From a bacterium (GTDB lineage: Bacteria; Pseudomonadota; Alphaproteobacteria; Rhizobiales; Xanthobacteraceae), in NCBI GenBank assembly GCA_029946075.1, contig JAQSDT010000326.1, positions 1 through 34,564 on the forward strand: a DNA stretch of 34,564 nt. Direction: 5' to 3'. The stretch's first letter is position 1, and every line of letters starts with the position of its first letter. The notes below the pieces were generated by a model that saw only the letters and a list, made by a program, of their open reading frames with translations, had not been told where the DNA came from and made no database searches. Shown here piece after piece: positions 16,221 through 24,223 of this stretch. The translations under genes were made by a program, and so were the position numbers.

Positions 16221-17876
16221 TCAGAAGCCCCCGGCCGCTACTTCAGCGGCCTTTTCCTTTGCCCACTTGTCCGTCATCTTCAACCAGTTCAGCGACCCGA
16301 ACGGCGGTTGTTTCGGTCCGCGCTCACTCGCCGGCGTGCCCGGCTTGAACTGGCTCTGCAGGCCGAGCCCGATGTAAGCCAGTGCGTCTACGAAATCGTC
16401 ATGGTTGCCGTTCGGAAAGGCGAGCATTTCGTTGATCGCCCGCTCGGTCCAGACCGCCTTCCGGGGGAAGTACACCTTACCCATCGCGACACGCGCTGCG
16501 ATCGATTGCGCTCGCTGCTCCTTGTCGGTGGCAGGCGTCACTTCCACGATGTTGATGTAGGTGCTCGTCTCGACCATACGCTTGCGCAAAAACGGGCCGA
16601 TAGACTTCGATATGTGACCGCGTTCAGCCCACCACAGCAACGGACGCGTGTTGCCGCCTGCCATCGTCAACATTGCCTCTACTGCAACGTTCGTCGGCAT
16701 CCGGCGCCAGTCGCAATCGACGATGTAGATGTTGCTCTGTCGGTCGACGGCCACCTTGATAAAACACGACGGATCGTTGCGTTGCGACGTTCCGACGGCG
16801 TGATCGCTCGCGGCGTAGTAGCGCAGTTCTTCCGGCAGCGTGTCGTAGTATTGAATCGTCTCGCGCCGGAAAAGAACGCCGTCGGCGACCGTCGGCCGCT
16901 GCTGCGTCAGTGCGGCGAAACCGAGCGGGTCGCGACGCTGGTTAGCCAGGTGATAATCGAGATTGTAGCGCTCGGGCCACAGCGGCTCGCCCGGCGGCCT
17001 TCCGAGCGGGTCGTCTTCTTCCGCCAGCCCCGGCAGTCTGATGATCTTCCACGACTTCGCTTCTTCGGCGTTGTAGTGCGCGTTTTCAGGGTCCGTCAGC
17101 CGGCCGATGATGTCGTCGCTATGCCAGCGCGTCATCGTAATGATCGTCAGGCGTTTGCCCATGCGGCGGTATAGCGCGACCTTGACGAGCCAGTCCCACG
17201 CCTGGTCGCGAATCGCCTGCGAGCGCGCTTCGTTCGCGTCCTTGTAGAGATCGTCGACAAGCAGCAAATGCGCGCCGCGGCCGTTGATCTGACCGCCGCG
17301 GCCCGCGAAAATCATCCGCCCGCCGACGTCGGTCTGAATGTTGTCTTTCGCGTTGCCGCCCCGTCGCAGCTTGTGACTCGGAAACACCTGCTTGTGCTGC
17401 GGCGAATGAATGATCGCGCGAACGTCGGCGCCGAAATCCCCGGCCAGGTCGTCACCCGCCGCCGCAACGATGATATCGTGTTCCGGATGATTGCCGCTGT
17501 ACTGCGCCGCCAGGCGCTTCGTCGCCATTTCAGTTTTGCCGTGGCGAGGCGGCATACAGAAAATGAGCTGCGTGCAGACACGGCCGTCGTCGAATGTCAG
17601 TTCGCCGGCGAGAAACTTGTCGAGCACCGCGGCAATCTCGCGATGAAAGCGTGCGTCCTCATACCGTGACCGCGACAGATCGTTGATCGCTTCCGGGTCA
17701 GGCATGGTGAATTTCGTGTATGTAAGCAGGCTACTGCGGGCCGCCATCGCCGTAGACTGCCGCTTCAGCGCAGCCACATGACGCCGCAAAGCGACAGCTT
17801 CGGCGTCCTGGTGCGCGGGGTCGATGAAATCGAAACGCTTGCCCGTTCGCGGGTTGATGGCGTTAGGTGCTGGCAT
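16221..17876 (-). CDS. terL: Terminase large subunit (terminase_6-like, 551 aa)
   Basis: ATP-driven DNA packaging motor and nuclease. The ATPase domain shows a variant Walker A (CMPPRHGKTEMA, about 108-118), a Walker B (LLLVDDLYKD, about 204-213) and a coupling motif (IITMTRWHSDD, about 245-255). The C-terminal RNase H-like nuclease shows its spaced acidic residues: AASDHA (Asp near 358), VDCDW (Asp near 387) and NHDDFVDALAYI (Asp near 493-497). All catalytic positions look intact. It starts inside the preceding membrane-protein gene (14-base overlap). No strong ribosome site precedes the ATG, suggesting coupled translation. The partner small subunit is not adjacent; the best candidate is 7.5 kb away at 25424-25909. 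Confidence 0.95.
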   Translation of the reverse strand: MPAPNAINPRTGKRFDFIDPAHQDAEAVALRRHVAALKRQSTAMAARSSLLTYTKFTMPDPEAINDLSRSRYEDARFHREIAAVLDKFLAGELTFDDGRVCTQLIFCMPPRHGKTEMATKRLAAQYSGNHPEHDIIVAAAGDDLAGDFGADVRAIIHSPQHKQVFPSHKLRRGGNAKDNIQTDVGGRMIFAGRGGQINGRGAHLLLVDDLYKDANEARSQAIRDQAWDWLVKVALYRRMGKRLTIITMTRWHSDDIIGRLTDPENAHYNAEEAKSWKIIRLPGLAEEDDPLGRPPGEPLWPERYNLDYHLANQRRDPLGFAALTQQRPTVADGVLFRRETIQYYDTLPEELRYYAASDHAVGTSQRNDPSCFIKVAVDRQSNIYIVDCDWRRMPTNVAVEAMLTMAGGNTRPLLWWAERGHISKSIGPFLRKRMVETSTYINIVEVTPATDKEQRAQSIAARVAMGKVYFPRKAVWTERAINEMLAFPNGNHDDFVDALAYIGLGLQSQFKPGTPASERGPKQPPFGSLNWLKMTDKWAKEKAAEVAAGGF

Positions 17877-18267
17877 TGGTCAATATCGCATGTTCCATGC
17901 GCGCAAGCCGGGTATCGAGTTTGTCGAACTGCGCATTGACGTCGGTTTTCAAATCTCCCATCGACGCGTAGTAGCTGTCGCGGCGCATGTACGTTTCGGC
18001 GGCCACCGCGCGGGCCGTTAGGGCCTCCAATTCTTGCTTGTGCATCATGTCTTTGATCGCTTGAACCGCGGTGCCGATGTTGCCTTCGCTGGTGTCGTGC
18101 CGCAGAAACACGTCTTTCCGAAGTTGCGCCACTTCAACGTCGACATACCGCTTCATGTCAGCCTGCGATGTAGCCGCGCGATTACCCCCACCCCAAACGC
18201 GGTCGAACACGTTGAAGGCAAACAAAGCCCCGGATATGCACAAAGCAGCAAAGCCGTAGTCCATCAT
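17863..18267 (-). CDS. Membrane-anchored coiled-coil protein between lysis and packaging genes (134 aa)
   Basis: An N-terminal hydrophobic helix (DYGFAALCISGALFAFNVF, about residues 3-21) is followed by ~110 residues of charged helices with heptad character (ADMKRYVDVEVAQLRKDVF; VNAQFDKLDTRLARMEHAIL). The predicted topology is one membrane anchor with a long coiled coil. It overlaps the o-spanin gene by four bases (ATGA) and the terminase gene by 14. It could be a third envelope-spanning lysis component, a holin or antiholin-like regulator, or an unrelated membrane protein. A pinholin is unlikely because there is only one membrane helix and the soluble part is long. Family not recognised. Confidence 0.75.
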   Translation of the reverse strand: MMDYGFAALCISGALFAFNVFDRVWGGGNRAATSQADMKRYVDVEVAQLRKDVFLRHDTSEGNIGTAVQAIKDMMHKQELEALTARAVAAETYMRRDSYYASMGDLKTDVNAQFDKLDTRLARMEHAILTNAST

Positions 18268-18563
18268 TTTGCGCCGTAGCTCTTTCGAACTTCCTCGTAC
18301 CAGCTACGGAAGCGCGTGATCGTTGAAGCGTTCTGTCTGCGCGCCGCGCGCTCGCGCGCCGCAATGGCGAGTTGGTCTTCGCCGGTTTTCGGGTCCGGCA
18401 CGGCGGCAGGACGCGCGAAGCCGGGCGTCGCCGGCAGGTCGCGCTCGATCGGCTCCCTGCCCGCGCTAGCGCAACCGGAGACGATCAGGCTCAGTGAGAG
18501 TACAGCGAGCAGCGGCCGGGCGCTTCGCCAGTTCCTCTTCGAGTTTGCGCTGAAATTCGTCAT
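18264..18563 (-). CDS. o-spanin lipoprotein (Rz1-like)
   Basis: Outer-membrane subunit of the spanin complex, which fuses inner and outer membranes at the end of lysis. From the ATG at 18563 the protein is 99 residues: a basic start (NSKRNWRSARP), a hydrophobic stretch (LLAVLSLSLIVSGCAS) with a lipobox ending at the lipidated Cys, then a Pro/Ala-containing mature part and a helical C-terminus. It begins inside the 3' part of the i-spanin gene in another frame (98-base overlap) and runs past it, the overlapping Rz/Rz1 architecture. Longer in-frame starts would put over 40 residues before the signal peptide and were rejected. AAAAAGG abuts the ATG, so initiation may depend on upstream translation. 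Confidence 0.82.
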   Translation of the reverse strand: MTNFSANSKRNWRSARPLLAVLSLSLIVSGCASAGREPIERDLPATPGFARPAAVPDPKTGEDQLAIAARERAARRQNASTITRFRSWYEEVRKSYGAK

Positions 18564-18813
18564 CCTTTTTCCGATCTTTGTCCTGCTCGATCTGGTTCCG
18601 CTCGTCCGCTTTTGCCGATAGCTCGCCGATACGGGCGTCCCGCTTTCGGATCTCGATCTCGCGCTGCTTGGCGGCGAACTCACACTTCCGGCTCGCGGCG
18701 TTGTAGCCCTGCTGTCGAAGTCCGAGAGCGAAGCCGCCCGCGACGAGGCCGATCAGCGCGTACTTGCCCGCCGCCGAGCCAAAAAATGCGATCAGCTTCA
18801 GGACAATCGTCAT
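18466..18813 (-). CDS. i-spanin (Rz-like, 115 aa)
   Basis: Inner-membrane spanin subunit. An N-terminal hydrophobic segment (GKYALIGLVAGGFALGL, about 16-32) is followed by a charged coiled coil (KQREIEIRKRDARIGELSAK and QDKDRKKDDEFQRKLEEELA) that would reach across the periplasm. Size and layout match i-spanins. It starts within the last codons of the endolysin gene (ATGA overlap) and contains the start of the o-spanin gene in another reading frame. Endolysin, i-spanin and o-spanin follow one another in the usual order of a Gram-negative phage lysis cassette. Confidence 0.85.
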   Translation of the reverse strand: MTIVLKLIAFFGSAAGKYALIGLVAGGFALGLRQQGYNAASRKCEFAAKQREIEIRKRDARIGELSAKADERNQIEQDKDRKKDDEFQRKLEEELAKRPAAARCTLTEPDRLRLR

Positions 18814-20057
18814 CGCAACAGCCGCCCGGTTTTGAAGGATTCAACTACGGTCGTGTCGGACTTGCGCGTGCCGACCCAAATCGCCACGGCTGCGCCGGCC
18901 GCGACGACGAACCAAAGCCAGCCGGGCACGTCGACAAAGAAGTCCATGACGGGGTCGACGTAGGTCGCCTTCGCGTCAGGGAACCTGTCCATCGCACCGC
19001 TGATGCCCGCACCGATGACCGACGGAATGGCGACAATCTTCGCCCACAGCCGGGTCCACCAATTTTGTTTGATCGTGTCGTTGACCGGCGCCAGGTCTTT
19101 CACGGTGGCGTTCGTCCGCGTGTCTTTCATCGGCCGCTGCCAGCCCTCACTCAAATCCTTGTCGAGCTGGTTCAGCAGCGCGTCGTCGATTTCCGCCGGG
19201 CCCGACATGCCCCGGTCGAGCTTGTAGGCGGCGATCGCGGCGACGGTGCGCCCGCCCCATTCCTCGTCGAGCATTCCGAACTCGTGGTAGCCGAGCGCGT
19301 CGAGTTTCTTTTTCGTCGCGACGATCAGCGCGCCGTCCGGCCCTATCGGGGCGTCGGGGAGTTCTTCGGGCGCTTCTTTCTCGCCGTAGTCGGCGAGTGC
19401 CTTCTTGGCCCTCACTAGGAACGCGCGGCACTCTTTGAGGCCGTTGTCGCCGCCATTGATGACTTCGCGGACGGCCGCCACGTCGTCGCGATCGGCTGCG
19501 GCGTTGCAGCGACCATCTTGCGACCATTCGAGATAGGCCGCCGTGAAGGCACTGTCGGGGTTGTGCAGTAGTTCCGGGTGCGCAACCAGCGGCAGGCCGG
19601 TCTTCTTTTCCATCGCCGCGTAGTTGCTCTTGCCCGTCGCCTGCATCATACCGCCACCGCGGTAAAGCCAGCCATCATTCGAACCTGTGTTGCCGAACTC
19701 GCGCATTTTCTTCGGATTGCCGACGCCGTAAACCCGATTGAACAGGACCGGCCCGCGCTTCGGCACGGGCAGCGCGGCAATCTCGGCGGCCTCTTCGGGT
19801 CCGACCTTGGCGCTGTGCCTGATGGGACCGAATATCTCGACGATCCGCTTCGCCGAGTACGCGCCGCTCTCTTCGAGAATCTGCAGGCCGCCAGTCTCGG
19901 TCATGATCTGCGCGAGGAAGTGCGCGGCACGCAGTTTAGTGGTCAGCTTCGCCTTCGCGACGGCAGTCGGCCAGCCGCGCGCAATCGCAGCCGCGAGCGC
20001 GGGCTTCGCGCCCGGGCCTGCGATCTGCTTTAATTGCGCAATGCTGACGGCAGTCAT
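18810..20057 (-). CDS. GH19 endolysin with peptidoglycan-binding domain and C-terminal membrane segment
   Basis: Lytic enzyme cutting the glycan strands of peptidoglycan. The first ~210 residues are a glycoside hydrolase family 19 (chitinase-like) domain: HFLAQIMTETGGLQ with the putative catalytic Glu near 54, then YRGGGMMQATGKSNY matching the GRG-x-Q-x-TG-x-x-NY signature. A PG_binding_1-like domain follows (about 235-300; KKKLDALGYHEFG and RTVAAIAAYKLDRG). The C-terminal ~90 residues are unusual: an amphipathic/Gly-rich part, then a clear membrane helix at about 379-396 (GWLWFVVAAGAAVAIWV) and a basic tail. No N-terminal signal is visible, so export would normally need a holin, yet no separate holin is obvious. 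The C-terminal helix could anchor the enzyme at the membrane or carry a holin-like activity; this is inference. Confidence 0.9.
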   Translation of the reverse strand: MTAVSIAQLKQIAGPGAKPALAAAIARGWPTAVAKAKLTTKLRAAHFLAQIMTETGGLQILEESGAYSAKRIVEIFGPIRHSAKVGPEEAAEIAALPVPKRGPVLFNRVYGVGNPKKMREFGNTGSNDGWLYRGGGMMQATGKSNYAAMEKKTGLPLVAHPELLHNPDSAFTAAYLEWSQDGRCNAAADRDDVAAVREVINGGDNGLKECRAFLVRAKKALADYGEKEAPEELPDAPIGPDGALIVATKKKLDALGYHEFGMLDEEWGGRTVAAIAAYKLDRGMSGPAEIDDALLNQLDKDLSEGWQRPMKDTRTNATVKDLAPVNDTIKQNWWTRLWAKIVAIPSVIGAGISGAMDRFPDAKATYVDPVMDFFVDVPGWLWFVVAAGAAVAIWVGTRKSDTTVVESFKTGRLLR

Positions 20058-20106
20058 TGTCTCGCTCCGTATCTCGCTATTTCATACCCGAATTACGGCT
20101 TTTTGG

Positions 20107-21354
20107 CTAATATTTGATGCAAGCCAGCTTCGTGACGTTCCGCGGACGGGTTTCGGATGACGCGCCAGTGCTCGCGTCGCCGCTCGTTCTAGAGCCGTTC
20201 GTACCGCCCCTGACCGAGCCGGCAGTGACATCCGAAACCAGGCCGTCTTCCTGCATCGCTGTCGTATTGTGGGTATGGGATTTCAACGCGTCGGCCTGAA
20301 CGGTGCCGATCACCCGCCCGGCGTCGCGGCCTCGCCCGTCATCCCAATGCCGAATGAACTCGCCGCGGCTGTCAGGAAGCCGAAAAGTGGTCGACAGATC
20401 GCCCGTGGAGAAAGCGCCGGACGACGTGCTGGACCAAACAGCTTCAGATACGATATTGCCCGAAGCGTTGGCATAATACCACAGCGCGGGATACGTCGCG
20501 CGGGACAAAAGCGCGCCGTTCTCTTTCAGGAAACCCGCCGGCGCATTCGTGCCGTTGACCCATATCGTCGTGCCGACCGGCACGGTAGCCTGGCTCTCCC
20601 AAGCCGTCCACGCCAACGAGCCGGCGTTGTTGTAGCCGTGGCGTCTGAACGGCACGATGCTCGACGTCGACGTCCCGGCCGCAAACGGGTAAGCGATCTG
20701 TGTGATGTACAAATTGCTCATGGCGATGACTTGCACAAGCCAGTCGTTCACCCCACCACCGTAAATCGGCTGGTTGGCCAGAGAGAAGCCGTTATACCAC
20801 CCGCTCTCTACGGCCTCATTCCAGTTCGTAAACGCGTTCTGCCCTGTTGTCGTCTTCGCCAGGCGGCCAGTCGCGGTCGAGCCGTCCCGCTTCATCGCCA
20901 GAATATTCGCCAGAGCGGTGTCGACATTGCCGAGCCCTGCCAGGTTGTTCGCCTTGGCGAGATAGAGCGACAAATCGATCGCGCCAGCCGAAGCCGCGGC
21001 CGCCGCAGCCTGCGTTGTCGCAACGCCCGCCTGCGTTGTGGCAATACCCGCTTGCGTCGTCGCGCTCGCGGCAGCGGCTTGCGCCGTCGATACGGCCGCA
21101 GCAACGAGCGCGCCGTTCGTCGGGTCGAACGTGAGCTGCAGGCCGAGTTCGAGGCTGTCGTAGGTGACAATTCCGTTCTGTAGCGCGCCGTCAGACCGTC
21201 GGACGTTCTTGATCGACGCAACCAGTTCGGCGACGGCGGTCGCAATGTTGGCCAGTTCGTTGTCGACCTGCGCAGCCGGCAGCGGCGACGTCGGGTTGTT
21301 CGCCTGAAAATTGCCGAAGCTGTAGGAGACTTCGTAGCCCGCCGGATCTGCCAT
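20107..21354 (-). CDS. Tail fibre protein with phage tail-collar domain (415 aa)
   Basis: Receptor-binding or fibre protein. The first ~75 residues (GYEVSYSFGNFQANNP onward to VTYDSLEL) match, position by position in pattern, the start of the 637-aa fibre encoded upstream, indicating a shared virion-docking module. An Ala/Thr/Gln repeat follows (TTQAG[I/V]A units near residues 100-115), probably a triple-helical coiled coil. The C-terminal ~150 residues are a tail-collar type tip: VPVGTTIWVNGTNAPAGFL, FRLPDSRGEFIRHWDDGRG and the ending RPRNVTKLACIKY, as in many fibre tips. Its ATG overlaps the esterase stop by one base (TAATG). Confidence 0.88.
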   Translation of the reverse strand: MADPAGYEVSYSFGNFQANNPTSPLPAAQVDNELANIATAVAELVASIKNVRRSDGALQNGIVTYDSLELGLQLTFDPTNGALVAAAVSTAQAAAASATTQAGIATTQAGVATTQAAAAAASAGAIDLSLYLAKANNLAGLGNVDTALANILAMKRDGSTATGRLAKTTTGQNAFTNWNEAVESGWYNGFSLANQPIYGGGVNDWLVQVIAMSNLYITQIAYPFAAGTSTSSIVPFRRHGYNNAGSLAWTAWESQATVPVGTTIWVNGTNAPAGFLKENGALLSRATYPALWYYANASGNIVSEAVWSSTSSGAFSTGDLSTTFRLPDSRGEFIRHWDDGRGRDAGRVIGTVQADALKSHTHNTTAMQEDGLVSDVTAGSVRGGTNGSRTSGDASTGASSETRPRNVTKLACIKY

Positions 21355-22211
21355 TATACGAACACTCCCGCCGCCTGCATGTTGTTGTAGTTTGCCGTCG
21401 CCATGACGAGCCCGCCGGCGTTGTCGGGATGAGTCCCGTCCGTTCGCGTGATCGCGGTACTGTCGATATCGCCGCCGTAGTAAGTGTTGACGCCGTTTAT
21501 GAGTGACGTCTGCGCGGACCGGATCGCGTTCGACGTCTGCCCCGCCAGGCTCTCGTGGCAGATCATGACCTTGCCGTCGAAGCCTGTGGCGAACACTTTC
21601 GACAGGAACTTCGTTCCCGCGGCGGCGAAGACAGCCTGTGACGTGCCGTCGACATAGTCGCGCGTCCCGTCCGAGAGGATCATCATCATCGTCAGGTTCG
21701 GCGTACCGGGCACGATGCCGCGGGACGCAAGGCGCCGCATGGCGACAGGGAAACGATCGGCGTAAAGCCCGTCGTCGTTACCATGCGACTCCATGTTCGT
21801 GTTGCCGATCGAGAGCGAGTAGATGATGACGCGATCGAACTTCCCGTTCGCGATCAGCATGTCGGCCAGCAGCACCAGCGCGTTACCGGGGCCGAGCGTC
21901 GGCGCAAGCGACAGCGCGTAGGTCGTGCCGAGCAGAGGCCCCACGATATCGTAGAAGCCGCCGTCGTGGACGTTGGCGTTGTCGATATTCGCAGCGTTGG
22001 CCGGCACGACAAGCGTCGGCATGACGCTGCTGTAGAACGATTGCCCGACGCCGAAGAGAATGCCGGTTCGCTGTGCGGGGTTGATGACTTGCGAACGTCG
22101 CTGACGCCCGGTCGTGTTCCGATAGCTGTGAATGCCGTTATGGATGTTGCCCGCGATCGTGACGGTGTCCGACAGCAGAAACGGATCTGGCAGCCCTGCG
22201 CCCGCGATCAT
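21354..22211 (-). CDS. SGNH/GDSL-like esterase, probable tail enzyme (285 aa)
   Basis: Predicted serine esterase or deacetylase acting on surface polysaccharide. A hydrophobic strand ends in the nucleophile motif ILFGVGQSFY (Ser near 58; GQS in place of GDS). A central IIYSLSIGNTN (Gly 136, Asn 137) stands where block III residues are expected, and near the C-terminus DGTHPDNAGG supplies the Asp-x-x-His dyad (about 258 and 261). All four SGNH elements are therefore represented. No signal peptide is seen. The gene is sandwiched between two fibre genes sharing a docking module, so a role as tailspike-associated enzyme that strips acetyl groups from capsule or O-antigen is likely but inferred. 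It starts four bases after the upstream fibre gene ends. Confidence 0.75.
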   Translation of the reverse strand: MIAGAGLPDPFLLSDTVTIAGNIHNGIHSYRNTTGRQRRSQVINPAQRTGILFGVGQSFYSSVMPTLVVPANAANIDNANVHDGGFYDIVGPLLGTTYALSLAPTLGPGNALVLLADMLIANGKFDRVIIYSLSIGNTNMESHGNDDGLYADRFPVAMRRLASRGIVPGTPNLTMMMILSDGTRDYVDGTSQAVFAAAGTKFLSKVFATGFDGKVMICHESLAGQTSNAIRSAQTSLINGVNTYYGGDIDSTAITRTDGTHPDNAGGLVMATANYNNMQAAGVFV

Positions 22212-22215
22212 TGTG

Positions 22216-24129
22216 CTACATCGCCATCAGATAGCCGACACCCGCCGACGACACCGTACCGCCAAGGTTGAATGTCGAAGCGTTGGTCCCGTCCGCGTTC
22301 TCCATACCGCATATAAAATGCGCACCGGGCGCCGGGCTCGAAACCTTGAACGGCACAGGGCAGCCTGAGATAATCGTCGTCGCGGCGTTATTGGAGAACG
22401 GCACGTTGTTCGAAGGCACCGATGTCGAATCGTAGCCGAGCCCGAGCCTGGCGACGGCCCCGCTGACGGCAACGAGCTGGATCACGTTCTGGTAATCCGC
22501 GATCAGCGGCGCGTCGCCGCCGGTAACGAACTGGATCATGTTGATCGCGCTGGCGCGTGCCAGGCGCCAGGTGGCCGAACTGCGGGTGTACGAAACGCCG
22601 TTGTCGATAACCGTACCGGCGACCGGCTTCTGGTTGTAGGCGTTCCACACGTTGAACGCGCCAGCGACGCCGAACGTCGGATAGATGAAATCAACCGTGC
22701 TCGAAGCGTTCGTCCTGGTGATGCCAAGCCACGTCCCGCGCTGCGCAGCCGGGCCGTTGGTGATCGACGACGTGTTGACAGGAATGCCTTGAACGTCAGT
22801 GTGCGTGTAGCCGCGCGACGTCGTGCGGTTCTCGCCGGTGTGCGTACCGCTCTGCGACCCCGACGTGTTGACGTAGGTTCCAGCGATCGCGTTTGCGAGG
22901 GATGTCGCGATGTTGAATGTGTTGGTCGCCGGCGCAAGGCCGACGTAGTAGACCGTACCGGCGGTAACCCCCGTCGGCAACGCACCGCCGCTGTTGGTGA
23001 AGATGACGGGCGAAAATTCCGGCAGCGCGTGTCCGCTCCACGTCACGACGCACGGCGACGCGATCGTCATCGTGATCGTCGCCGTCTTGCTCCAACGCTG
23101 CCGCGACAGACGGGTGGTCCCCGCGTCGCTCCACGCGTAATGGTCCCAGCACTCTTCCGGCCCCATCGCCGCCGGCGCCTTGGTCGTGTCGGTCGTCGCC
23201 TGCGAAAACTCGGTAAACGGCGTCGGGACCCAATCGGTGCCGTTCCACAACGGCAGCAGATTGCCGCCGCACGGCGTTGCGATGATCGACGTCGCGCCGG
23301 CCTGGCTCGTGCCCATGTACTTGACGCCGCTCGCCAGCGTCAAACGCACTTGCGGCGGATAGAAAATCTTGATGGCGCCGCCCTGCCCGTTGAAGCTGGT
23401 CACGCCGCTCGGCACGCCCGATACCGCGAAACGCCAATCGGCAAGCGTGCCCGAACCGCCGGTTATCGTCACGTTGATCGTTAGCGAAGTGCCGCTGTAC
23501 GCGGTGACGAGCCCCTCCATGAAATTCGCGCCGCTCGCGGCCGACGACGCGCGAACGTAGTTGCCGACCTGATAGGCAAGCCCGGCCTGCGTGGTAAAAA
23601 CCTTCGAGCCGGTGCCGATCGCAAGCGACGTGGCCGACGTGCCGCCGTACCCTGCCCCGTTGGTGCCGTTCGTCCCGTTGGTGCCGTTCGTCCCGTTGGT
23701 GCCGTTCGTCCCGTCGACCCCCGGGAGTCCTTGCGGCCCTGCCACCAGCGCCCCGACGAGCACCCATTTGCCCGCCGCGAGATCCGTCGCGAAGACGCCC
23801 GACGTGTGGTCGAGCAGCGCCCGGTACAAGTTGCTGTTGATGACGACCGAGTTGCCGACGAGATAGCCGTGCACAGTCACCCACGCCGTCGCCGGCGCTA
23901 AACCGGCCGTCTGCAGGTCGACCGAAAGGCTTTCGTAAGTGACGGACCCGTTCGCAAGCCGGCCGTCCGCGCGCAGCGCGCCCGTAATGAACAGCGCCAA
24001 ACTGCTGACGCTGTCGGAAAGCCCGGCTAGGTCGGCGTCAATCTGCGTGCCCGGGAACGAATTATCGCCCTGCGCCTGCTGAAAGCCGGTGTAGCTGTAA
24101 GTGACATCATAAACATCGGGATACGCCAC
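22216..24129 (-). CDS. Tail fibre protein with collagen-like repeat (637 aa)
   Basis: The largest fibre candidate. The N-terminal ~75 residues (VYDVTYSYTGFQQAQGDNSF to VTYESLSVDL) form the same docking module as the 415-aa fibre. A collagen-like segment follows near residues 133-160, opening GPQGLPGVD and then repeating GTN triplets, expected to form a stiff trimeric stalk. The rest is beta-rich, with tips such as TYVNTSGSQSGTHTGENR, and ends GVGYLMAM. The 18-bp coding repeats for GTN can change in number by slippage. The ATG lies about 12 bases beyond the T-run of a strong terminator-like hairpin, and the Shine-Dalgarno signal is weak, so expression probably depends on read-through or structural control of the leader. 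Confidence 0.85.
   Translation of the reverse strand: MAYPDVYDVTYSYTGFQQAQGDNSFPGTQIDADLAGLSDSVSSLALFITGALRADGRLANGSVTYESLSVDLQTAGLAPATAWVTVHGYLVGNSVVINSNLYRALLDHTSGVFATDLAAGKWVLVGALVAGPQGLPGVDGTNGTNGTNGTNGTNGTNGAGYGGTSATSLAIGTGSKVFTTQAGLAYQVGNYVRASSAASGANFMEGLVTAYSGTSLTINVTITGGSGTLADWRFAVSGVPSGVTSFNGQGGAIKIFYPPQVRLTLASGVKYMGTSQAGATSIIATPCGGNLLPLWNGTDWVPTPFTEFSQATTDTTKAPAAMGPEECWDHYAWSDAGTTRLSRQRWSKTATITMTIASPCVVTWSGHALPEFSPVIFTNSGGALPTGVTAGTVYYVGLAPATNTFNIATSLANAIAGTYVNTSGSQSGTHTGENRTTSRGYTHTDVQGIPVNTSSITNGPAAQRGTWLGITRTNASSTVDFIYPTFGVAGAFNVWNAYNQKPVAGTVIDNGVSYTRSSATWRLARASAINMIQFVTGGDAPLIADYQNVIQLVAVSGAVARLGLGYDSTSVPSNNVPFSNNAATTIISGCPVPFKVSSPAPGAHFICGMENADGTNASTFNLGGTVSSAGVGYLMAM
23657..23710 (-). 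repeat. Three perfect 18-bp tandem repeats encoding Gly-Thr-Asn triplets
   Basis: The plus-strand unit ccgttggtgccgttcgtc occurs three times head to tail without mismatch. On the coding strand it gives collagen-like G-T-N triplets in the fibre stalk. The unit is a multiple of three, so slippage would change stalk length without breaking the frame. Confidence 0.9.
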
Positions 24130-24140
24130 GCCGACCGCCT

Positions 24141-24180
24141 ATAAAAATGGCCGCCAGGCGGGAGTAAACGCCTGGCGGCC
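24141..24180 (-). terminator. Rho-independent terminator / attenuator before the fibre gene
   Basis: Arms GGCCGCCAGGCG (24149-24160) and CGCCTGGCGGCC (24169-24180) form a perfect 12-bp stem with an eight-base loop. On the minus strand the stem is followed at once by ATTTTTAT, a canonical U-tract; the plus side has none. It therefore stops leftward transcripts coming from the 24232-25909 genes, or acts as an attenuator in the leader of the fibre gene, whose ATG begins about a dozen bases later. Confidence 0.85.
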
Positions 24181-24223
24181 GACCTGCCCGTCAAGGAGTG
24201 CGAGGCGTGAGCCCTGCCCGACG

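Noticed and set aside
20107-20125. Single TTTGATGCA match resembling the iteron
   Set aside because: It is an isolated copy in the end of a fibre gene with no neighbours; expected by chance.
23657-23710. CRISPR-like array considered for the fibre repeat and for the 27-bp and 30-bp repeats
   Set aside because: The units are directly adjacent without unique spacers and keep the reading frame; they are tandem repeats.
20107-24129. Diversity-generating retroelement considered because of the fibre genes
   Set aside because: No reverse transcriptase and no template/variable repeat pair is visible in the window.
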